Both the position numbers and the translations under genes were made by a program. Source: Mageeibacillus indolicus UPII9-5 (GTDB lineage Bacteria > Bacillota > Clostridia > Saccharofermentanales > Fastidiosipilaceae). From it: a stretch of 64,000 nt of DNA. This document shows, in pieces, positions 37,214 through 49,013 of this stretch; within the stretch, counting starts at the first letter, position 1, and every line of letters begins with the position of its first letter. The DNA lies in the NCBI RefSeq assembly GCF_000025225.2, contig NC_013895.2, positions 868,001 through 932,000 on the forward strand. The letters run 5' to 3'. A model generated the notes under the pieces. It worked only from the letters and a program-made list of their open reading frames with translations. It searched no databases and was not told where the DNA came from.

Positions 37214-37546
37214 TTATTTTGAAGTTTCCGTTTCGTTTTCTTTTTGAGCCTTTACTACTTGATTAATAGCTTCTTTGCGGAAGGTCATCATCGTACCGGC
37301 AACACTCGTTGAGATGGTTACTTCCTTATCTTTAATGTTGACAATTCGTCCGATAATACCTCCGATAGTTACAACATTATCTCCGACCTGCATATTGTTA
37401 CGCAAATCTTGTAACTTGCGCTCTTGCTTCTTCTGTGGTCTGATCATGAATACATACATGAAGATAAGAAATAATGCAGGAATGGCCAGCATACTTACAG
37501 TTGAGCCCAACCCGCCGGCTTGAGTTAAAGAAAAAATGTCGTTCAT
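37214..37546 (-). CDS. yajC: preprotein translocase subunit YajC
   Basis: Small accessory membrane protein of the SecDF-YajC complex. 110 residues: a single membrane segment (AIPALFLIFMYVFMI) followed by RPQKKQERKLQDLRNN and a soluble domain with GDNVVTIGGIIGRI. ATG 37546 has GGAGGAG upstream. Located between tgt and the SCIFF gene, a context common in Clostridia. Confidence 0.95.
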   Translation of the reverse strand: MNDIFSLTQAGGLGSTVSMLAIPALFLIFMYVFMIRPQKKQERKLQDLRNNMQVGDNVVTIGGIIGRIVNIKDKEVTISTSVAGTMMTFRKEAINQVVKAQKENETETSK

Positions 37547-37647
37547 AGTTCTCCTCCACAATAATTATTCATTTTAGAATACCGCAAAAATTACTTTTTT
37601 GCAACTTTTGCCCGGCCATAATCTGTAATCGATCTTTAAAAAATCTA

Positions 37648-38121
37648 TTAATTATTTGATTCGCCTTGAATTTTTTGCATATATTCAATAACCTTATTAA
37701 GGTATACTCGGTAGTCCTTTTCTTGGTCGGTATTACCGGAAATTTTTTCCAGCTCATTCTTAAGCACTTCGACAGCATCCGATCGTTTTATAAATTCTTT
37801 TACAGGTTTAATTATATCCAGATGCTTTTTCCAGTCAATATTTTTCAACGTTTCAGGCGTAAGCTGGCTGCTCTCAGCGTAATTTTTCAAATAAGCAAAC
37901 AGTTCATCGGTGCTTTTGTTTAAGTCAATCTTACTCTTAGGCAGAACAATGTCAGGTACACTATCCAAGGCACTTTTTATGGCTACTGCAGTATCTCCCT
38001 CTCCGGTTGAAATACTTTTAACTAATTCAGTTGTAGCTTTGTAACTACGGTAAACAACTGTTCCGGCTCCGATAAGCATCAGCAAAATTATTAGCAAAAT
38101 TACACGTCGTATCAATTTCAT
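37648..38121 (-). CDS. membrane-anchored hypothetical protein
   Basis: 157 residues: a strong N-terminal signal anchor (basic KLIRR, then about 18 hydrophobic residues) and a hydrophilic, mostly helical domain without Cys, facing outside. ATG with GGGAG upstream. It lies between tgt and yajC. I recognise no family. Lys/Glu-rich helices in the last 60 residues might form a coiled coil. Confidence 0.75.
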   Translation of the reverse strand: MKLIRRVILLIILLMLIGAGTVVYRSYKATTELVKSISTGEGDTAVAIKSALDSVPDIVLPKSKIDLNKSTDELFAYLKNYAESSQLTPETLKNIDWKKHLDIIKPVKEFIKRSDAVEVLKNELEKISGNTDQEKDYRVYLNKVIEYMQKIQGESNN

Positions 38122-38166
38122 TGTTTTTTCTCCCTGTATATTTTCGCTTCTCTAGGTTCTGATTTA

Positions 38167-39324
<1,158 letters not shown>

Positions 39325-39331
39325 TTAATTT

Positions 39332-40381
39332 TTATATCTTTCCTTCGGGAATGCAGTTTTGAATAAACATTGCATCACCAAAGCTGAAAAACCGATATTT
39401 CTCTTTTACCGCTTCAGCATATGCTGAAAAAATGAAATCTTTTCCGGCGATTGCACTGACCAGCATCATTAGAGTTGACTCCGGCAAGTGAAAATTAGTG
39501 ATCAATCCATCAATCACCCCAAATTTAAAACCTGGGTAAATAAAAATATCTGTCCATCCCGTTTCAGGGACAACTTTGCCATTGTTATGATAAACACTCT
39601 CCACTGTACGTGTCGAAGTGGTTCCTACCGCTATAATTTTATGGCCAGAGGCCTTGACTTCGTTAATCAATTGAGCGGTTTCAGGCGGCAGTTCATAGTA
39701 TTCGCTATGCATATGGTGTTCAGCAATATTTTCAGCTTTAACCGGTCTGAACGTGCCAAGACCAACATGCAGCGTCACATAAGCAAGTTTTACACCTTTA
39801 GCTTGCAATGCAGCCAACAGTTCCGGCGTAAAATGCAATCCAGCAGTTGGAGCAGCAGCAGAACCATCATATTTAGCATATACGGTGTTATAACGTGAAG
39901 GATCTGCCAGCTTTTCTTTTATATAAGGAGGTAACGGCATCGTGCCTGCTTTATCCAGAATCTCTTCCCAAATCCCATTAAAAAAGAATTTCACAACACG
40001 ATTACCAGTCGGCAAAACTTCAGTAATTTCTGCTGAAAGTTCTCCCGGCATAAAATCGACCACAGAACCTTGGCGCAAACGCCGCCCTGGTCGTACGATG
40101 ACCTCCCATTCATCATCCGCCCGTCGATTAAGCAGTAAAAATTCTACATGTACCCCAGTGTCACGCTTGACACCTAGTAACCTAGCTGGAATTACTTTTG
40201 TGTTATTTAAGACCAAACAATCACCAGCATCTATATAATTTATAATTTCTGAAAAATGAGTGTGCCCTATTGATTGAGTTGCAGGGTTGACCAGCATCAA
40301 CCGTGAATTGTCACGCTTGGCAGTCGGATGTTGAGCTATCAATTCTTTGGGCAGTTCATAGTAAAAATCACTTGTTTTCAT
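39332..40381 (-). CDS. queA: S-adenosylmethionine:tRNA ribosyltransferase-isomerase
   Basis: Converts preQ1-tRNA to epoxyqueuosine-tRNA using the ribosyl group of SAM. 349 residues with [41 protein letters not shown] and [18 protein letters not shown], all QueA signatures. The ATG overlaps the trmFO 3' end by 14 bases and has AGAGAGG upstream. Confidence 0.97.
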   Translation of the reverse strand: MKTSDFYYELPKELIAQHPTAKRDNSRLMLVNPATQSIGHTHFSEIINYIDAGDCLVLNNTKVIPARLLGVKRDTGVHVEFLLLNRRADDEWEVIVRPGRRLRQGSVVDFMPGELSAEITEVLPTGNRVVKFFFNGIWEEILDKAGTMPLPPYIKEKLADPSRYNTVYAKYDGSAAAPTAGLHFTPELLAALQAKGVKLAYVTLHVGLGTFRPVKAENIAEHHMHSEYYELPPETAQLINEVKASGHKIIAVGTTSTRTVESVYHNNGKVVPETGWTDIFIYPGFKFGVIDGLITNFHLPESTLMMLVSAIAGKDFIFSAYAEAVKEKYRFFSFGDAMFIQNCIPEGKI

Positions 40382-41750
40382 TTTTACGCCTCTCTTCCGC
40401 CAAAGTCATAGGATCAGGGATTTCGTATACAGGGCGCTTCTCCACGCGCAGTTGATTAAGTTCAGTCGACAAAGTTGTGATCAATTGTAACGAACGTCGA
40501 GCGAGATGATATGGCCGATCCTTTTTACCAGTATTATATTCTAATTTGGGCAATAAACCAAAATTGGCATTCATTGGTTGAAAATGTTTAACCTCAGGAT
40601 CTGAAATATAATTGGCCATTGCTCCTATAACAGTCTGCTTTGGGAAAACAAGTTCCGGCAGATTATAGAAATAACGTACAGCGTTTATGGCCGCTACCAT
40701 ACCTGAGGCAATTGATTCCACATAACCTTCAACTCCGGTCATCTGCCCAGCAAAAAAAAGGTCGTGGCGCTTTCTTGTTGCATAGGTAGGGTTCAAATGT
40801 TTGGGGGAATTAATAAATGTATTTCGATGCATTACTCCATAGCGATAAAAAATTGCCTTGCTTAAACCTGGAATCAGGCCAAATACACGTCTTTGTTCCC
40901 CTTGCTTTAAGCGTGTCTGGAAACCGACAATATTGTACATCTCGCCCCGAATATCATCTTGGCGCAGCTGCACGCAGGCATACGGTTCACGTCCGGTACG
41001 CGGATCTTTAAGGCCTACCGGTTTCAAAGGTCCGAACCGCATTGTATCTTCACCCCGCGAAGCCATGGTTTCGATCGGCATACAGCCTTCAAAAACGATC
41101 TCTCGATCAAAATCATGTACTTCAGCTCGTTCCGCCGTTTTCAAAGCAGCATAGAACTGTTTGTATTCATTTTCATCCATAGGACAGTTCAGATAATCAT
41201 CACCGCCCTTGTTGTAGCGTGATTGTGGAAAAGCTATACTCGTATCAATACTGTCTTTGCTGATAATCGGCGCCGCGGCATCAAAAAAATGCAAGTGCTC
41301 TTCACCGAAAAAATCAGCCATGGAAGCAAATAATTTCCCTTGAGTCAGCGGGCCGGTTGCTATCAGCCAAATTCCGTTTGCCGGTATGTCATCGATTAAC
41401 TCGTGATGCACCGTGATCAGCGGATTGCTCATTATTTTTGCCGTAACTTCTTCGGCGAATAAATTGCGGTCAACAGCTAAGGCCCCACCTGCTGGCACTT
41501 CATTATGCAAGGTGGCTTCCAGCAAATATGAACCTAAGCTCAAAAGTTCATACTTTAACAGGCCTACCGCATTGTTAATCATATTTGAGCGCAAAGAATT
41601 TGAGCATACTAGTTCTGCAAACAAATCCATTTTATGTGCCGGTGATTTATATTTAGGTTTCATCTCGTACAAGTTCACCGGAACTCCGCACGCAGCTATC
41701 TGCAAAGCGGCTTCCGATCCGGCTAAACCCGCTCCAACAACATTAATCAT
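40368..41750 (-). CDS. trmFO: methylenetetrahydrofolate-tRNA (uracil-54-C5)-methyltransferase
   Basis: Folate- and FAD-dependent enzyme that makes T54 in tRNA. 460 residues: FAD motif [16 protein letters not shown] at the N-terminus, CSNSLRSN, and the C-terminal [20 protein letters not shown] start at ATG 41750, which gives the proper FAD-fold N-terminus and overlaps the topA stop by eight bases; the frame is open further upstream inside topA, but that extension is just antiframe-basic sequence. The topA-trmFO pairing is common in Firmicutes. Confidence 0.95.
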   Translation of the reverse strand: MINVVGAGLAGSEAALQIAACGVPVNLYEMKPKYKSPAHKMDLFAELVCSNSLRSNMINNAVGLLKYELLSLGSYLLEATLHNEVPAGGALAVDRNLFAEEVTAKIMSNPLITVHHELIDDIPANGIWLIATGPLTQGKLFASMADFFGEEHLHFFDAAAPIISKDSIDTSIAFPQSRYNKGGDDYLNCPMDENEYKQFYAALKTAERAEVHDFDREIVFEGCMPIETMASRGEDTMRFGPLKPVGLKDPRTGREPYACVQLRQDDIRGEMYNIVGFQTRLKQGEQRRVFGLIPGLSKAIFYRYGVMHRNTFINSPKHLNPTYATRKRHDLFFAGQMTGVEGYVESIASGMVAAINAVRYFYNLPELVFPKQTVIGAMANYISDPEVKHFQPMNANFGLLPKLEYNTGKKDRPYHLARRSLQLITTLSTELNQLRVEKRPVYEIPDPMTLAEERRKNENK

Positions 41751-43959
41751 TATCTTTTTTCTTCTCCTTAGGCGTATTTTTTCGCCGCTTAGTTTCAACA
41801 GCGGAAGGCTCCGCCGTATCGTTGGCTTGTTTCTCACCAGCAACATTCTTATCTGTCTTGCCACGTTTCGATTTGCGGGTTACGCAACTATCATTGGAGC
41901 AACGTTTATAAAGCCTGCCGCGCAAGCGATGCCAAACCATATAGGATCCGCACTCGGGACATTTCTCATTATCAACAGGCAAGTCCCAGCTGATGAAATC
42001 ACAGTTTTTATCGTCAGCATTTTGACTACAAACATAAAAAATACTGCCTCTACGGCTACGCCGCGACACCAAGTCACTGCCGCATCGCGGACAATGTCCG
42101 TCAACTTTTTCAACAGCATTTTTTGTGAACTTGCAATTCGGGAAAGCTGAGCAAGCAATAAATTTTCCGAATCGTCCTTCCTTAATCACTAAATCCGCTC
42201 CGCATTCAGGGCATTTCTCACCCGTAGCTTCAACAGGAATAACAATTTTACTGATATCTTTCTGCGCTTTAACAATCGCGGCGTGGAAGACTGGGTAGAA
42301 ATTTTTGATCAGCTCAACCCAGTTTAGTTTGCCGCTTTCCACTTCGTCTAAATCGTTCTCCATCTCGGCAGTAAATTTAATATTAATCAATTTTTTGAAG
42401 TGTTCGCGCAAAATATTGGTTACCAAAAAGCCAAGTTCTGTCGGAATAAGCGACTTGTTTTCTTTAACTGCATATTGACGTTCCATAATTGTCGAAAGCG
42501 TCGGAGCATAGGTAGATGGTCGGCCGATTCCAGCTTCCTCCATGGCTTTGATGAGTGAGGCCTCATTATAGCGAGCCGGCGGTTGCGTGAACTTTTGTTC
42601 TTCAAGAAGTTCCAACTTACGCAAAGTTTCATTTTTTTCGAGGTCAGGTAAAATATTCATTTCTTTTTCGGCCACTTTTTCGGGATTGACTTTAAGGAAC
42701 CCCGGGAAAATTACCGTTTCGCCTGTAACCCTGAAAATGATGTCACCTGCCGCTATATTGATTGTAGTGGCCGCTAGTTTGGCTGGAGTCATCTGTGAAG
42801 CCAAAAAGCGTTCCCAAATAAGTCGATAAAGCTTATATTGTTCGGTTGAAAGACCAACCTTTATTTTTTCCGGTGGCAATTCTAAATGGCTGGGACGAAT
42901 TGCTTCATGCGCATCTTGAGCGGCATTCTTATTTTTAAAGTGGTTAGGCTCGGCCGGCACAAACTCCGGGCCGAAGGTGGATACTATTATTTTACGCATT
43001 CCAGCTACCGCGTCTGCCGATGACCGCACCGAATCAGTACGTATATAGGTAACCAAGGCGGTAGCACCAAGTTCCGGTAAATCAACGCCCTCGTACAATT
43101 GCTGAGCGATTAGCATAGTCTTTTTGGCGGAAAAGCCAAGTTTTCGCGCAGCGTCCTGTTGCAACGTACTAGTTGTATAAGGAGGAGCAGGGTTGCGTTG
43201 CCTATTTCGTTTAACAATCTCCAAAACCTTATATGGCTCTTGTATCTGTTTTTTTATGTTTTCGACCGCAGAGGCATCAGGCAGCTCTTCCTTGACGCAT
43301 TTGCCACTCGCATCTAAGCGCCCGTAAAATTGAGCTGTAAAGTCCGCTAACGGCTGTTTTTCTTCGGCTAAATGAACACTCAAAAGCCAGTATTCTTGCG
43401 GTTCAAAAGACCGGATTGCTTCTTCTCGTTCAACCAGCATTAATGTGGCTACTGACTGAACTCTACCGGCTGACAAACCTTTCTTTACCTTACTCCACAA
43501 AAGCGGACTGAGTTCATATCCGACCAGCCGATCCAAAATGCGTCTTGCCTGTTGCGCATTGACCAAATCCAAGTCTATGGCTCGCGGTTGCTCAACAGCG
43601 GTTTTAACCGTATTTTTGGTGATCTCATTAAATGTTATTCGGCACAATGAAAGCGGATCAATATGTAAGACATTAGCCAGATGCCAAGCAATCGCTTCTC
43701 CCTCACGATCAGGGTCGGTAGCAATTAACGTATGAGCATTAGCTGCCGCTTTGGCTTTCAAATCATTAATAATCTTTTCTTTGCCACGCATGTTGATATA
43801 ACGTGGCTTAAAGTCGTTGTTGATATCAACTCCCATAGTAGATGAAGGTAAGTCGCGAATATGTCCAACTGATGCGGCTATTTCATAGTCTTTGCCTAAA
43901 TATCTGCCAATGGTTTTAGCTTTAGCCGGTGATTCAACTATAACCAAGGTTTTATCCAT
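41743..43959 (-). CDS. topA: DNA topoisomerase I
   Basis: Type IA topoisomerase that relaxes negative supercoils. 738 residues: TOPRIM domain (LVIVESPAKAKTIGRYLG; ATDPDREGEAIAWHLA), catalytic Tyr in ALVTYIRTDS (about residue 305) and three C-terminal zinc ribbons (CPECGADL, CPRCGSDL, CPECGSYM with their partner cysteines). A Lys-rich tail follows. ATG with ATCGGAGGAAG. Confidence 0.98.
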   Translation of the reverse strand: MDKTLVIVESPAKAKTIGRYLGKDYEIAASVGHIRDLPSSTMGVDINNDFKPRYINMRGKEKIINDLKAKAAANAHTLIATDPDREGEAIAWHLANVLHIDPLSLCRITFNEITKNTVKTAVEQPRAIDLDLVNAQQARRILDRLVGYELSPLLWSKVKKGLSAGRVQSVATLMLVEREEAIRSFEPQEYWLLSVHLAEEKQPLADFTAQFYGRLDASGKCVKEELPDASAVENIKKQIQEPYKVLEIVKRNRQRNPAPPYTTSTLQQDAARKLGFSAKKTMLIAQQLYEGVDLPELGATALVTYIRTDSVRSSADAVAGMRKIIVSTFGPEFVPAEPNHFKNKNAAQDAHEAIRPSHLELPPEKIKVGLSTEQYKLYRLIWERFLASQMTPAKLAATTINIAAGDIIFRVTGETVIFPGFLKVNPEKVAEKEMNILPDLEKNETLRKLELLEEQKFTQPPARYNEASLIKAMEEAGIGRPSTYAPTLSTIMERQYAVKENKSLIPTELGFLVTNILREHFKKLINIKFTAEMENDLDEVESGKLNWVELIKNFYPVFHAAIVKAQKDISKIVIPVEATGEKCPECGADLVIKEGRFGKFIACSAFPNCKFTKNAVEKVDGHCPRCGSDLVSRRSRRGSIFYVCSQNADDKNCDFISWDLPVDNEKCPECGSYMVWHRLRGRLYKRCSNDSCVTRKSKRGKTDKNVAGEKQANDTAEPSAVETKRRKNTPKEKKKDND

Positions 43960-43985
43960 TGTCTTCCTCCGATATTTTATTTACG

Positions 43986-45236
43986 TTAATTCATTAGTCT
44001 GTAAGCAGAATCCTTTACAGCATACCTTCCCAATCGGGAAAAAATCAAGCCTTTCAATTCACAAATACTTAACTCCGGCAAAAGTTCGGTAAGTTTACAG
44101 TGTAGCAATAAGCACAGTTCATCAACGCTTCGTTCAGCGACAGTCAGTTCTCTAAGTATTTTTTCGGACAAAGGTGAAAGCTCCGGTGGCTTTTCCTTAT
44201 AAGCAGATAAAGGCAAATCAGTACCGGTTTGCCGTTCGATCTCATCAGCTAAGTTTTCAGGTGCAATCAATGGAATAGCTCCGTCATTAAGGAGGCGGTT
44301 AGAACCGCTGCTCTGTTTAGAATAAATCGTTCCGGGAACCGTCCATACCGATTTGCCGATTTCCGCAGCATAGCCAGCGGTAATCAGTGAACCGCTTTTA
44401 GCGCCTGCTTCAGTGACCACCAAAATATCGCTAAATGCCGCCAGCAAACGGTTGCGCACAGGAAAATAATATCGCAAAGGCACAGTGCCAGGCGGATATT
44501 CACTTACAAGAACTTGACTCCGCCAAATCGCCTCGTAAATTGGCCTGTTTTGCCGAGGATAACAAATATCTATCCCATTGGCAAGAACGGCCAACGTGGG
44601 GGTATGATGTAAAAGTGCCTGAGTATGCGCCAAAGAATCAACACCCAGGGCCATACCGCTTATTATTGGACAATTATAATGAGCAGCAATATTGGCAACA
44701 TCTTTAGTTACACTTATGCCATAACCTGTCGGATGTCTGGTGCCAACAATGCCTATTTTAAAGTTTTTAGAATTAATTAATGCAAATAAATTTCCGTGAT
44801 AGAACAAAGTTAACGGCAACGGCTCAATCCCCAAGAAACATTTGGGATAGGTTGTTGATCCCAAAAAAGTTGCCTGAATTCCTGCCGCTGATAAAGGCCT
44901 TGCTTTTTCCTCATAATCAGGAAATTTACTGGCCAATTTTTCCAACTGCTGCAGCAATTCGTTCAGCGGAGAAAAATTGTCACTTAAACCGGCTGAAAAA
45001 AGGTTTAAGTTTTCGTTTTTTTCTTCACAGTTTACATTGTCCGCATCCTCGGTACATCCGCCGGCATAGTTGCTGCTAATTAATGAAGCTAGCAAATCAC
45101 TAAAAGCAGGGTACCTCTCATTTATTATTTTTAATAGGTAATGATTTTGCCCTAAAATCAATCGTAATAATCGTGAAGCGCCCTTAATACTCTGACAATC
45201 ATAAAGCCATAGCGCTGACGCCAACAGATGCTGCAT
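43986..45236 (-). CDS. dprA: DNA processing protein DprA/Smf
   Basis: Loads RecA on incoming single-stranded DNA during transformation. 416 residues with the Rossmann-like core: VGTRHPTGYG, IISGMALGVDSLAH, LANGIDICYPRQN, SEYPPGTVPLRYYFPVRNRL and EAGAKSGSLITAGYA. A C-terminal winged-helix-like region (ILRELTVAERSVDELCLLL) follows. ATG with GGAGG; it overlaps the comM 3' end by 38 bases. Confidence 0.96.
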   Translation of the reverse strand: MQHLLASALWLYDCQSIKGASRLLRLILGQNHYLLKIINERYPAFSDLLASLISSNYAGGCTEDADNVNCEEKNENLNLFSAGLSDNFSPLNELLQQLEKLASKFPDYEEKARPLSAAGIQATFLGSTTYPKCFLGIEPLPLTLFYHGNLFALINSKNFKIGIVGTRHPTGYGISVTKDVANIAAHYNCPIISGMALGVDSLAHTQALLHHTPTLAVLANGIDICYPRQNRPIYEAIWRSQVLVSEYPPGTVPLRYYFPVRNRLLAAFSDILVVTEAGAKSGSLITAGYAAEIGKSVWTVPGTIYSKQSSGSNRLLNDGAIPLIAPENLADEIERQTGTDLPLSAYKEKPPELSPLSEKILRELTVAERSVDELCLLLHCKLTELLPELSICELKGLIFSRLGRYAVKDSAYRLMN

Positions 45237-46830
45237 CTTTACCTCCCCAATTAAATTTTTGTTTCATTTGCCATGCTGTCGCGACATGTAGTGGAGTCAC
45301 TTTCTCACTATCCGCCAAATCGGCAACCGTACGGCTCAATGTAAGCAGACTGTGCTGACTGCGCGAAGATGAATTATACTTGCGACTGATCTCAAAAATT
45401 TGCTCCGTGGCTGCGGCCGAAATATTAAAGCATTTGTTTATTATTTCCAAGTCCGCTCGTGCATTATATACAAAGCCCAAGTTATGTTTTTCCAAGCGTA
45501 ATTTTTGACGCTGACTGGCAGTTTCAAATTTATCTCGTAACTCGTTAAGGTCTATTTTTTGGCAGCCAGTATCCTCTTCCAACAGATTGGCGTCAAACTT
45601 TGGCAAAACCACCGTACAATCGAACCTATCCAGCAAAGCTTCATCAATATAACGCCAGTAAGCACTTAATGCCGCAGCCGAACAGCTGCAGCCACCTTCA
45701 GATAAGTATTGGCCGCAGGGACAAGGATTCATCGCCGCCAAGCACAAAAATTCACTTTCAATCCGGTATATTTTTCCGGCTTGGTAAGTCTCAAGCTCTT
45801 TTTCAGTCAAAAAATGTTTTATAACTTTAATGATACCAGGGGAAAAATGATTGAATTCATCCATAAACAAAATGCCGTTATTGGTAAGACGAATTAAGCC
45901 CGGCCAGTCGTGAACAACATCGCCTATGAAATCCTTGATTTTAGCTTGCACCCCGGGGTGTTCACAATGTGCGACATCGAATGTATTAAGCAAATTTGCC
46001 TTCGGCATATCTGGACTAACGGCCAAAAGTTCAAGCTGGCGCAAACTTGTCGAATATGGCAGCTTAGGCATAAGTGCAGCCGCATAATTTAATAAACTGC
46101 TTTTCCCGGTTCCAGGTGCTCCAGTTATCAGTAAATGATGTCGCCCTAAAACCGCCGCACATATTGCAAGCCAAGCAAAGTTTTGATTTGGATAAATTTT
46201 GATTTCTCGCTCATATAGCGAATTTTCTTTTTTCACATAAGTTAGGCAGTTGGTGGTAATACCTTTCGTTCTTCCTTCATTTTCAGCTTTCAGATCTTTT
46301 ATACTACGCAAAGGGAAAAAATTTGGGCAATTTCGAATTAGCGGCCTCATTCGATAAAAACTCGTTTGTGGGATCAACAAAGTTTTGCCACAGCAGGAGT
46401 CAGGGCTTGAATCAAGCAGTTCTAGCTGATAGTAGGCTACTGCAGCTGTGTCAACCGTATTTTCACATAATTCTCCGCGTAAACTCACTTGGCCAAATGC
46501 GCTCAAACTTGGAACGCCTCCCGATTCGTTCGGCAAATGTAACTGATGATCGGCCAACAATATGCCTATGAGTAGCGGCAAATCCCATAACTGCGTTGAG
46601 CGTACAGTTGTAGCAGGTGAGACATCAACTATAATTTTACGGTTAGGCATTCTAAAGCCGCAGTTTTTCATTATTGCAGCCAATTTGATTCTCGTTTCAC
46701 GCGCTCGCTGGTTAGGGATCCCGACAAAAAGCAAAAGTGGCAAGCCAGTCTGTAAGCTGATCGTCAATGTGACAGGATGTATACCAGCCCCGTCTGCAGT
46801 CACCGTATTTATTGTAATATTTTCTGGCAT
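45199..46830 (-). CDS. comM: ComM/YifB family Mg-chelatase-like AAA+ ATPase
   Basis: 543 residues: N-terminal Lon-protease-like ChlI domain (VTLTISLQTGLPLLLFVGIPNQRARETRIKL, key part GLPLLLFVGIPN), AAA+ core with Walker A GAPGTGKSS and Walker B GILFMDEFNHF, and a C-terminal helical domain with a SRSQHSLLTLSRT sensor motif. In Gram-negative competent bacteria ComM is a branch-migration helicase; in Firmicutes the role is untested. It is slightly longer than usual. ATG with TGGAGGTAC. First gene of the long minus-strand array, divergent from ychF. Confidence 0.93.
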   Translation of the reverse strand: MPENITINTVTADGAGIHPVTLTISLQTGLPLLLFVGIPNQRARETRIKLAAIMKNCGFRMPNRKIIVDVSPATTVRSTQLWDLPLLIGILLADHQLHLPNESGGVPSLSAFGQVSLRGELCENTVDTAAVAYYQLELLDSSPDSCCGKTLLIPQTSFYRMRPLIRNCPNFFPLRSIKDLKAENEGRTKGITTNCLTYVKKENSLYEREIKIYPNQNFAWLAICAAVLGRHHLLITGAPGTGKSSLLNYAAALMPKLPYSTSLRQLELLAVSPDMPKANLLNTFDVAHCEHPGVQAKIKDFIGDVVHDWPGLIRLTNNGILFMDEFNHFSPGIIKVIKHFLTEKELETYQAGKIYRIESEFLCLAAMNPCPCGQYLSEGGCSCSAAALSAYWRYIDEALLDRFDCTVVLPKFDANLLEEDTGCQKIDLNELRDKFETASQRQKLRLEKHNLGFVYNARADLEIINKCFNISAAATEQIFEISRKYNSSSRSQHSLLTLSRTVADLADSEKVTPLHVATAWQMKQKFNWGGKDAASVGVSAMAL

Positions 46831-47024
46831 AGTACCTCCAGTTCCGACTCAAAAAATGTTCTCATATCGCCTGCTTTACTATTTGAACAGGTGCTCTTGC
46901 TTGATATAGCATTATGCGAACGATACGAGGCAAGTCTTTTTTCATACGCTGAATTTACCATTGCCAAAACTAATTTTTGCCGACAAATTTCGACAAGAAT
47001 CAACACAAGGCAAGACAAAGCAGC

Positions 47025-47053
47025 TTGAGAGGGAGTTTCCTATCTGTTATAAT
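47025..47053 (+). promoter_or_regulatory. ychF promoter
   Basis: TTGAGA (47025-47030), 17-base spacer and TATAAT (47048-47053), 24 bases before the ychF start. Confidence 0.88.
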
Positions 47054-47077
47054 CGCGTCTATAAGGAGACAAGAATA

Positions 47078-48172
47078 ATGCAACTTGGAATTGTCGGATT
47101 ACCTAATGTTGGTAAAAGTACTTTATTTAATGCTATAACCAAAGCAGGTGCGGAAAGTGCTAACTACCCTTTTTGCACAATAGAACCTAATGTAGGTGTG
47201 GTCCCAGTGCCAGATCAGAGGCTCGATTTCTTAGCTGAGATGTATAAACCAGAAAAATACACGCCGGCCGTACTGGAGTTGGTTGACATTGCCGGTTTAG
47301 TGGCTGGAGCAAGTCGCGGCGAAGGCTTGGGCAATAAATTTTTATCTCATATTCGTCAAGTTGACGCCATAATTCACGTCGTACGCTGTTTCGATGATCC
47401 AAACGTAATTCATGTCAATGGTAGTGCTGACGCCAAACGCGATATTGAGACAATTTCTTTAGAGCTGATTTTAGCCGATCTAGAATATCTTGAGCGCCGT
47501 ATTGACAAAGTAAAAAAGTCTATGAAGGGCGGCGACAAGAAACCGCAAGCCCAGTTGGAAGTTCTATTAAGAATTAAAGAGGCTCTCGACGCCGGCAAAT
47601 CGGCTCGCAGTGTCGAACTTTCCGATGAAGAGAAAGAAGAGATAACTGATCTTGAATTGTTGTCAGCCAAACCTATTTTGTACGTAGCTAACGTCTCAGA
47701 AGACGATTTGGCCGCTCCTGAGAAAAATAATCAATTTCTTGCGGTTCAGCAAATTGCACGCGCTGAACAGGCAGCCTGCATAGCCATCAGTGCCAAAATC
47801 GAAGAAGAACTTGCCTCACTGGATGACGAAGAACGGGCAATGTTTTTGCAAGATCTCGGCATCGTTGAATCAGGTTTGGACCAAATTGTGAAGTCAGGCT
47901 ATTCCCTGCTCAATTTGATTTCTTACCTTACGGCTGGTCCCAAAGAGGTACGGGCTTGGACAATAATCCGTGGAACTAAAGCTCCGCAAGCGGCCGGAAA
48001 AATTCACTCCGACTTTGAGCGTGGTTTCATTCGGGCCGAAGTCGTCGCTTATGATGATTTGCATGCGCTTGGCAGTATGGCTGCCTGTAAGGAAAAAGGG
48101 CTGGTGCGCTCGGAAGGTAAAGATTACGTCATGAAAGACGGCGACATCGTTCTCTTCCGCTTCAACGTTTAA
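47078..48172 (+). CDS. ychF: ribosome-binding ATPase YchF
   Basis: OBG-family P-loop protein that prefers ATP and binds ribosomes. 364 residues: G1 GLPNVGKSTLFNAIT, G3 DIAGLVAGASRGEGLGN (key part DIAGLV), NVSEDD in the G4 position as in YchF rather than NKxD, and the C-terminal TGS domain (GTKAPQAAGKIHSDFERGFIRAEV, key part GKIHSDFERGFI). ATG 47078 with AAGGAG; longer in-frame starts upstream would include the promoter. Confidence 0.97.
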   Translation: MQLGIVGLPNVGKSTLFNAITKAGAESANYPFCTIEPNVGVVPVPDQRLDFLAEMYKPEKYTPAVLELVDIAGLVAGASRGEGLGNKFLSHIRQVDAIIHVVRCFDDPNVIHVNGSADAKRDIETISLELILADLEYLERRIDKVKKSMKGGDKKPQAQLEVLLRIKEALDAGKSARSVELSDEEKEEITDLELLSAKPILYVANVSEDDLAAPEKNNQFLAVQQIARAEQAACIAISAKIEEELASLDDEERAMFLQDLGIVESGLDQIVKSGYSLLNLISYLTAGPKEVRAWTIIRGTKAPQAAGKIHSDFERGFIRAEVVAYDDLHALGSMAACKEKGLVRSEGKDYVMKDGDIVLFRFNV

Positions 48173-48215
48173 GACTTTAAAATAGCAAGGTTATACATCG
48201 CAATAGACGCAAATG

Positions 48216-48244
48216 AAAAGCCACGTAAATTTACGTGGCTTTTT
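48216..48244. terminator. bidirectional intrinsic terminator between ychF and the lipoprotein gene
   Basis: AAAAGCCACGTA (48216-48227) pairs with TACGTGGCTTTT (48232-48243), giving a U-run on both strands between two convergent genes. Confidence 0.88.
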
Positions 48245-48307
48245 ACGATGCAAATCAATTCTGTAACTGTCAATTCATTATGAAATTTATCACTAGATTT
48301 TGCACAA

Positions 48308-48904
48308 TCAGTAGACTTTATAGCGCCAAGTTCTTCCTTGATCAACGGATTGCACTAAAAAATTGAGTTCGCCTAATTTTTTGCTGTCAGAGAATTTAAC
48401 TGTTTTGAGCTGAAAAGAGTAATCGGAAATTTTCTCTAGAGTAGCAGCTATTTTAATGTAACCAGGTTTTACTTTACCGTCACTCGGCCACAACAAAACT
48501 TTTTCGTCCTTAACATTATTGGCCACCGCCTGTGCTTTAAACGCATCAAACACAAGTGAAACTAATTTCGGCGGCAAATTCAAATCAATATACACAAGTT
48601 CATTATCATTTTCTGGAGCGAGATATGAATGGTGTGCCCGCCACAAAAAGCCTGGAATGGTATCAATTGCAAACTTTTCTTCCATAGAAATCGGTGCCGT
48701 TTCGCCAGGCACAGGAATGGCAACTGCTCGAGGCGCATTTTTATCAAAGACAAACGCAGTACCTTCCTCAATTATCAGATTTTCCGACGGTTCCGTAAAA
48801 GCAGTATTCATCGGGACATCGTCAAAGTTCTGACAAGAAGAACTCAGTACCAAAGTAGCAGTTAAACTCGCCAAACAGGCTAATTTTAGAATGTTACACT
48901 TCAT
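48308..48904 (-). CDS. putative secreted lipoprotein, unknown
   Basis: 198 residues. Signal peptide with a basic start, a hydrophobic core and Cys24 in VLSSSC. The lipobox is not ideal (Ser at -3), so lipidation is likely but not certain. The mature part is soluble and beta-rich, with FLWRAHHSYLAPEN and GELNFLVQSVDQGRTWRYKVY; I recognise no family. The ribosome site is weak (AAGGGAAA). It has its own promoter. Confidence 0.75.
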   Translation of the reverse strand: MKCNILKLACLASLTATLVLSSSCQNFDDVPMNTAFTEPSENLIIEEGTAFVFDKNAPRAVAIPVPGETAPISMEEKFAIDTIPGFLWRAHHSYLAPENDNELVYIDLNLPPKLVSLVFDAFKAQAVANNVKDEKVLLWPSDGKVKPGYIKIAATLEKISDYSFQLKTVKFSDSKKLGELNFLVQSVDQGRTWRYKVY

Positions 48905-48938
48905 TGATATTTCCCTTGCTGATTTGTTCGTTAAACTA

Positions 48939-48968
48939 ATGATACCTTAGGCTCGTACAAAATTGCAA
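48939..48968 (-). promoter_or_regulatory. promoter of the lipoprotein gene
   Basis: TTGCAA (48968-48963), an 18-base spacer and TATCAT (48944-48939) on the minus strand. Confidence 0.65.
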
Positions 48969-49013
48969 GTAAAATCTTAAATCACGTATTATTTTATGTT
49001 GAAAAAGCAAAAA

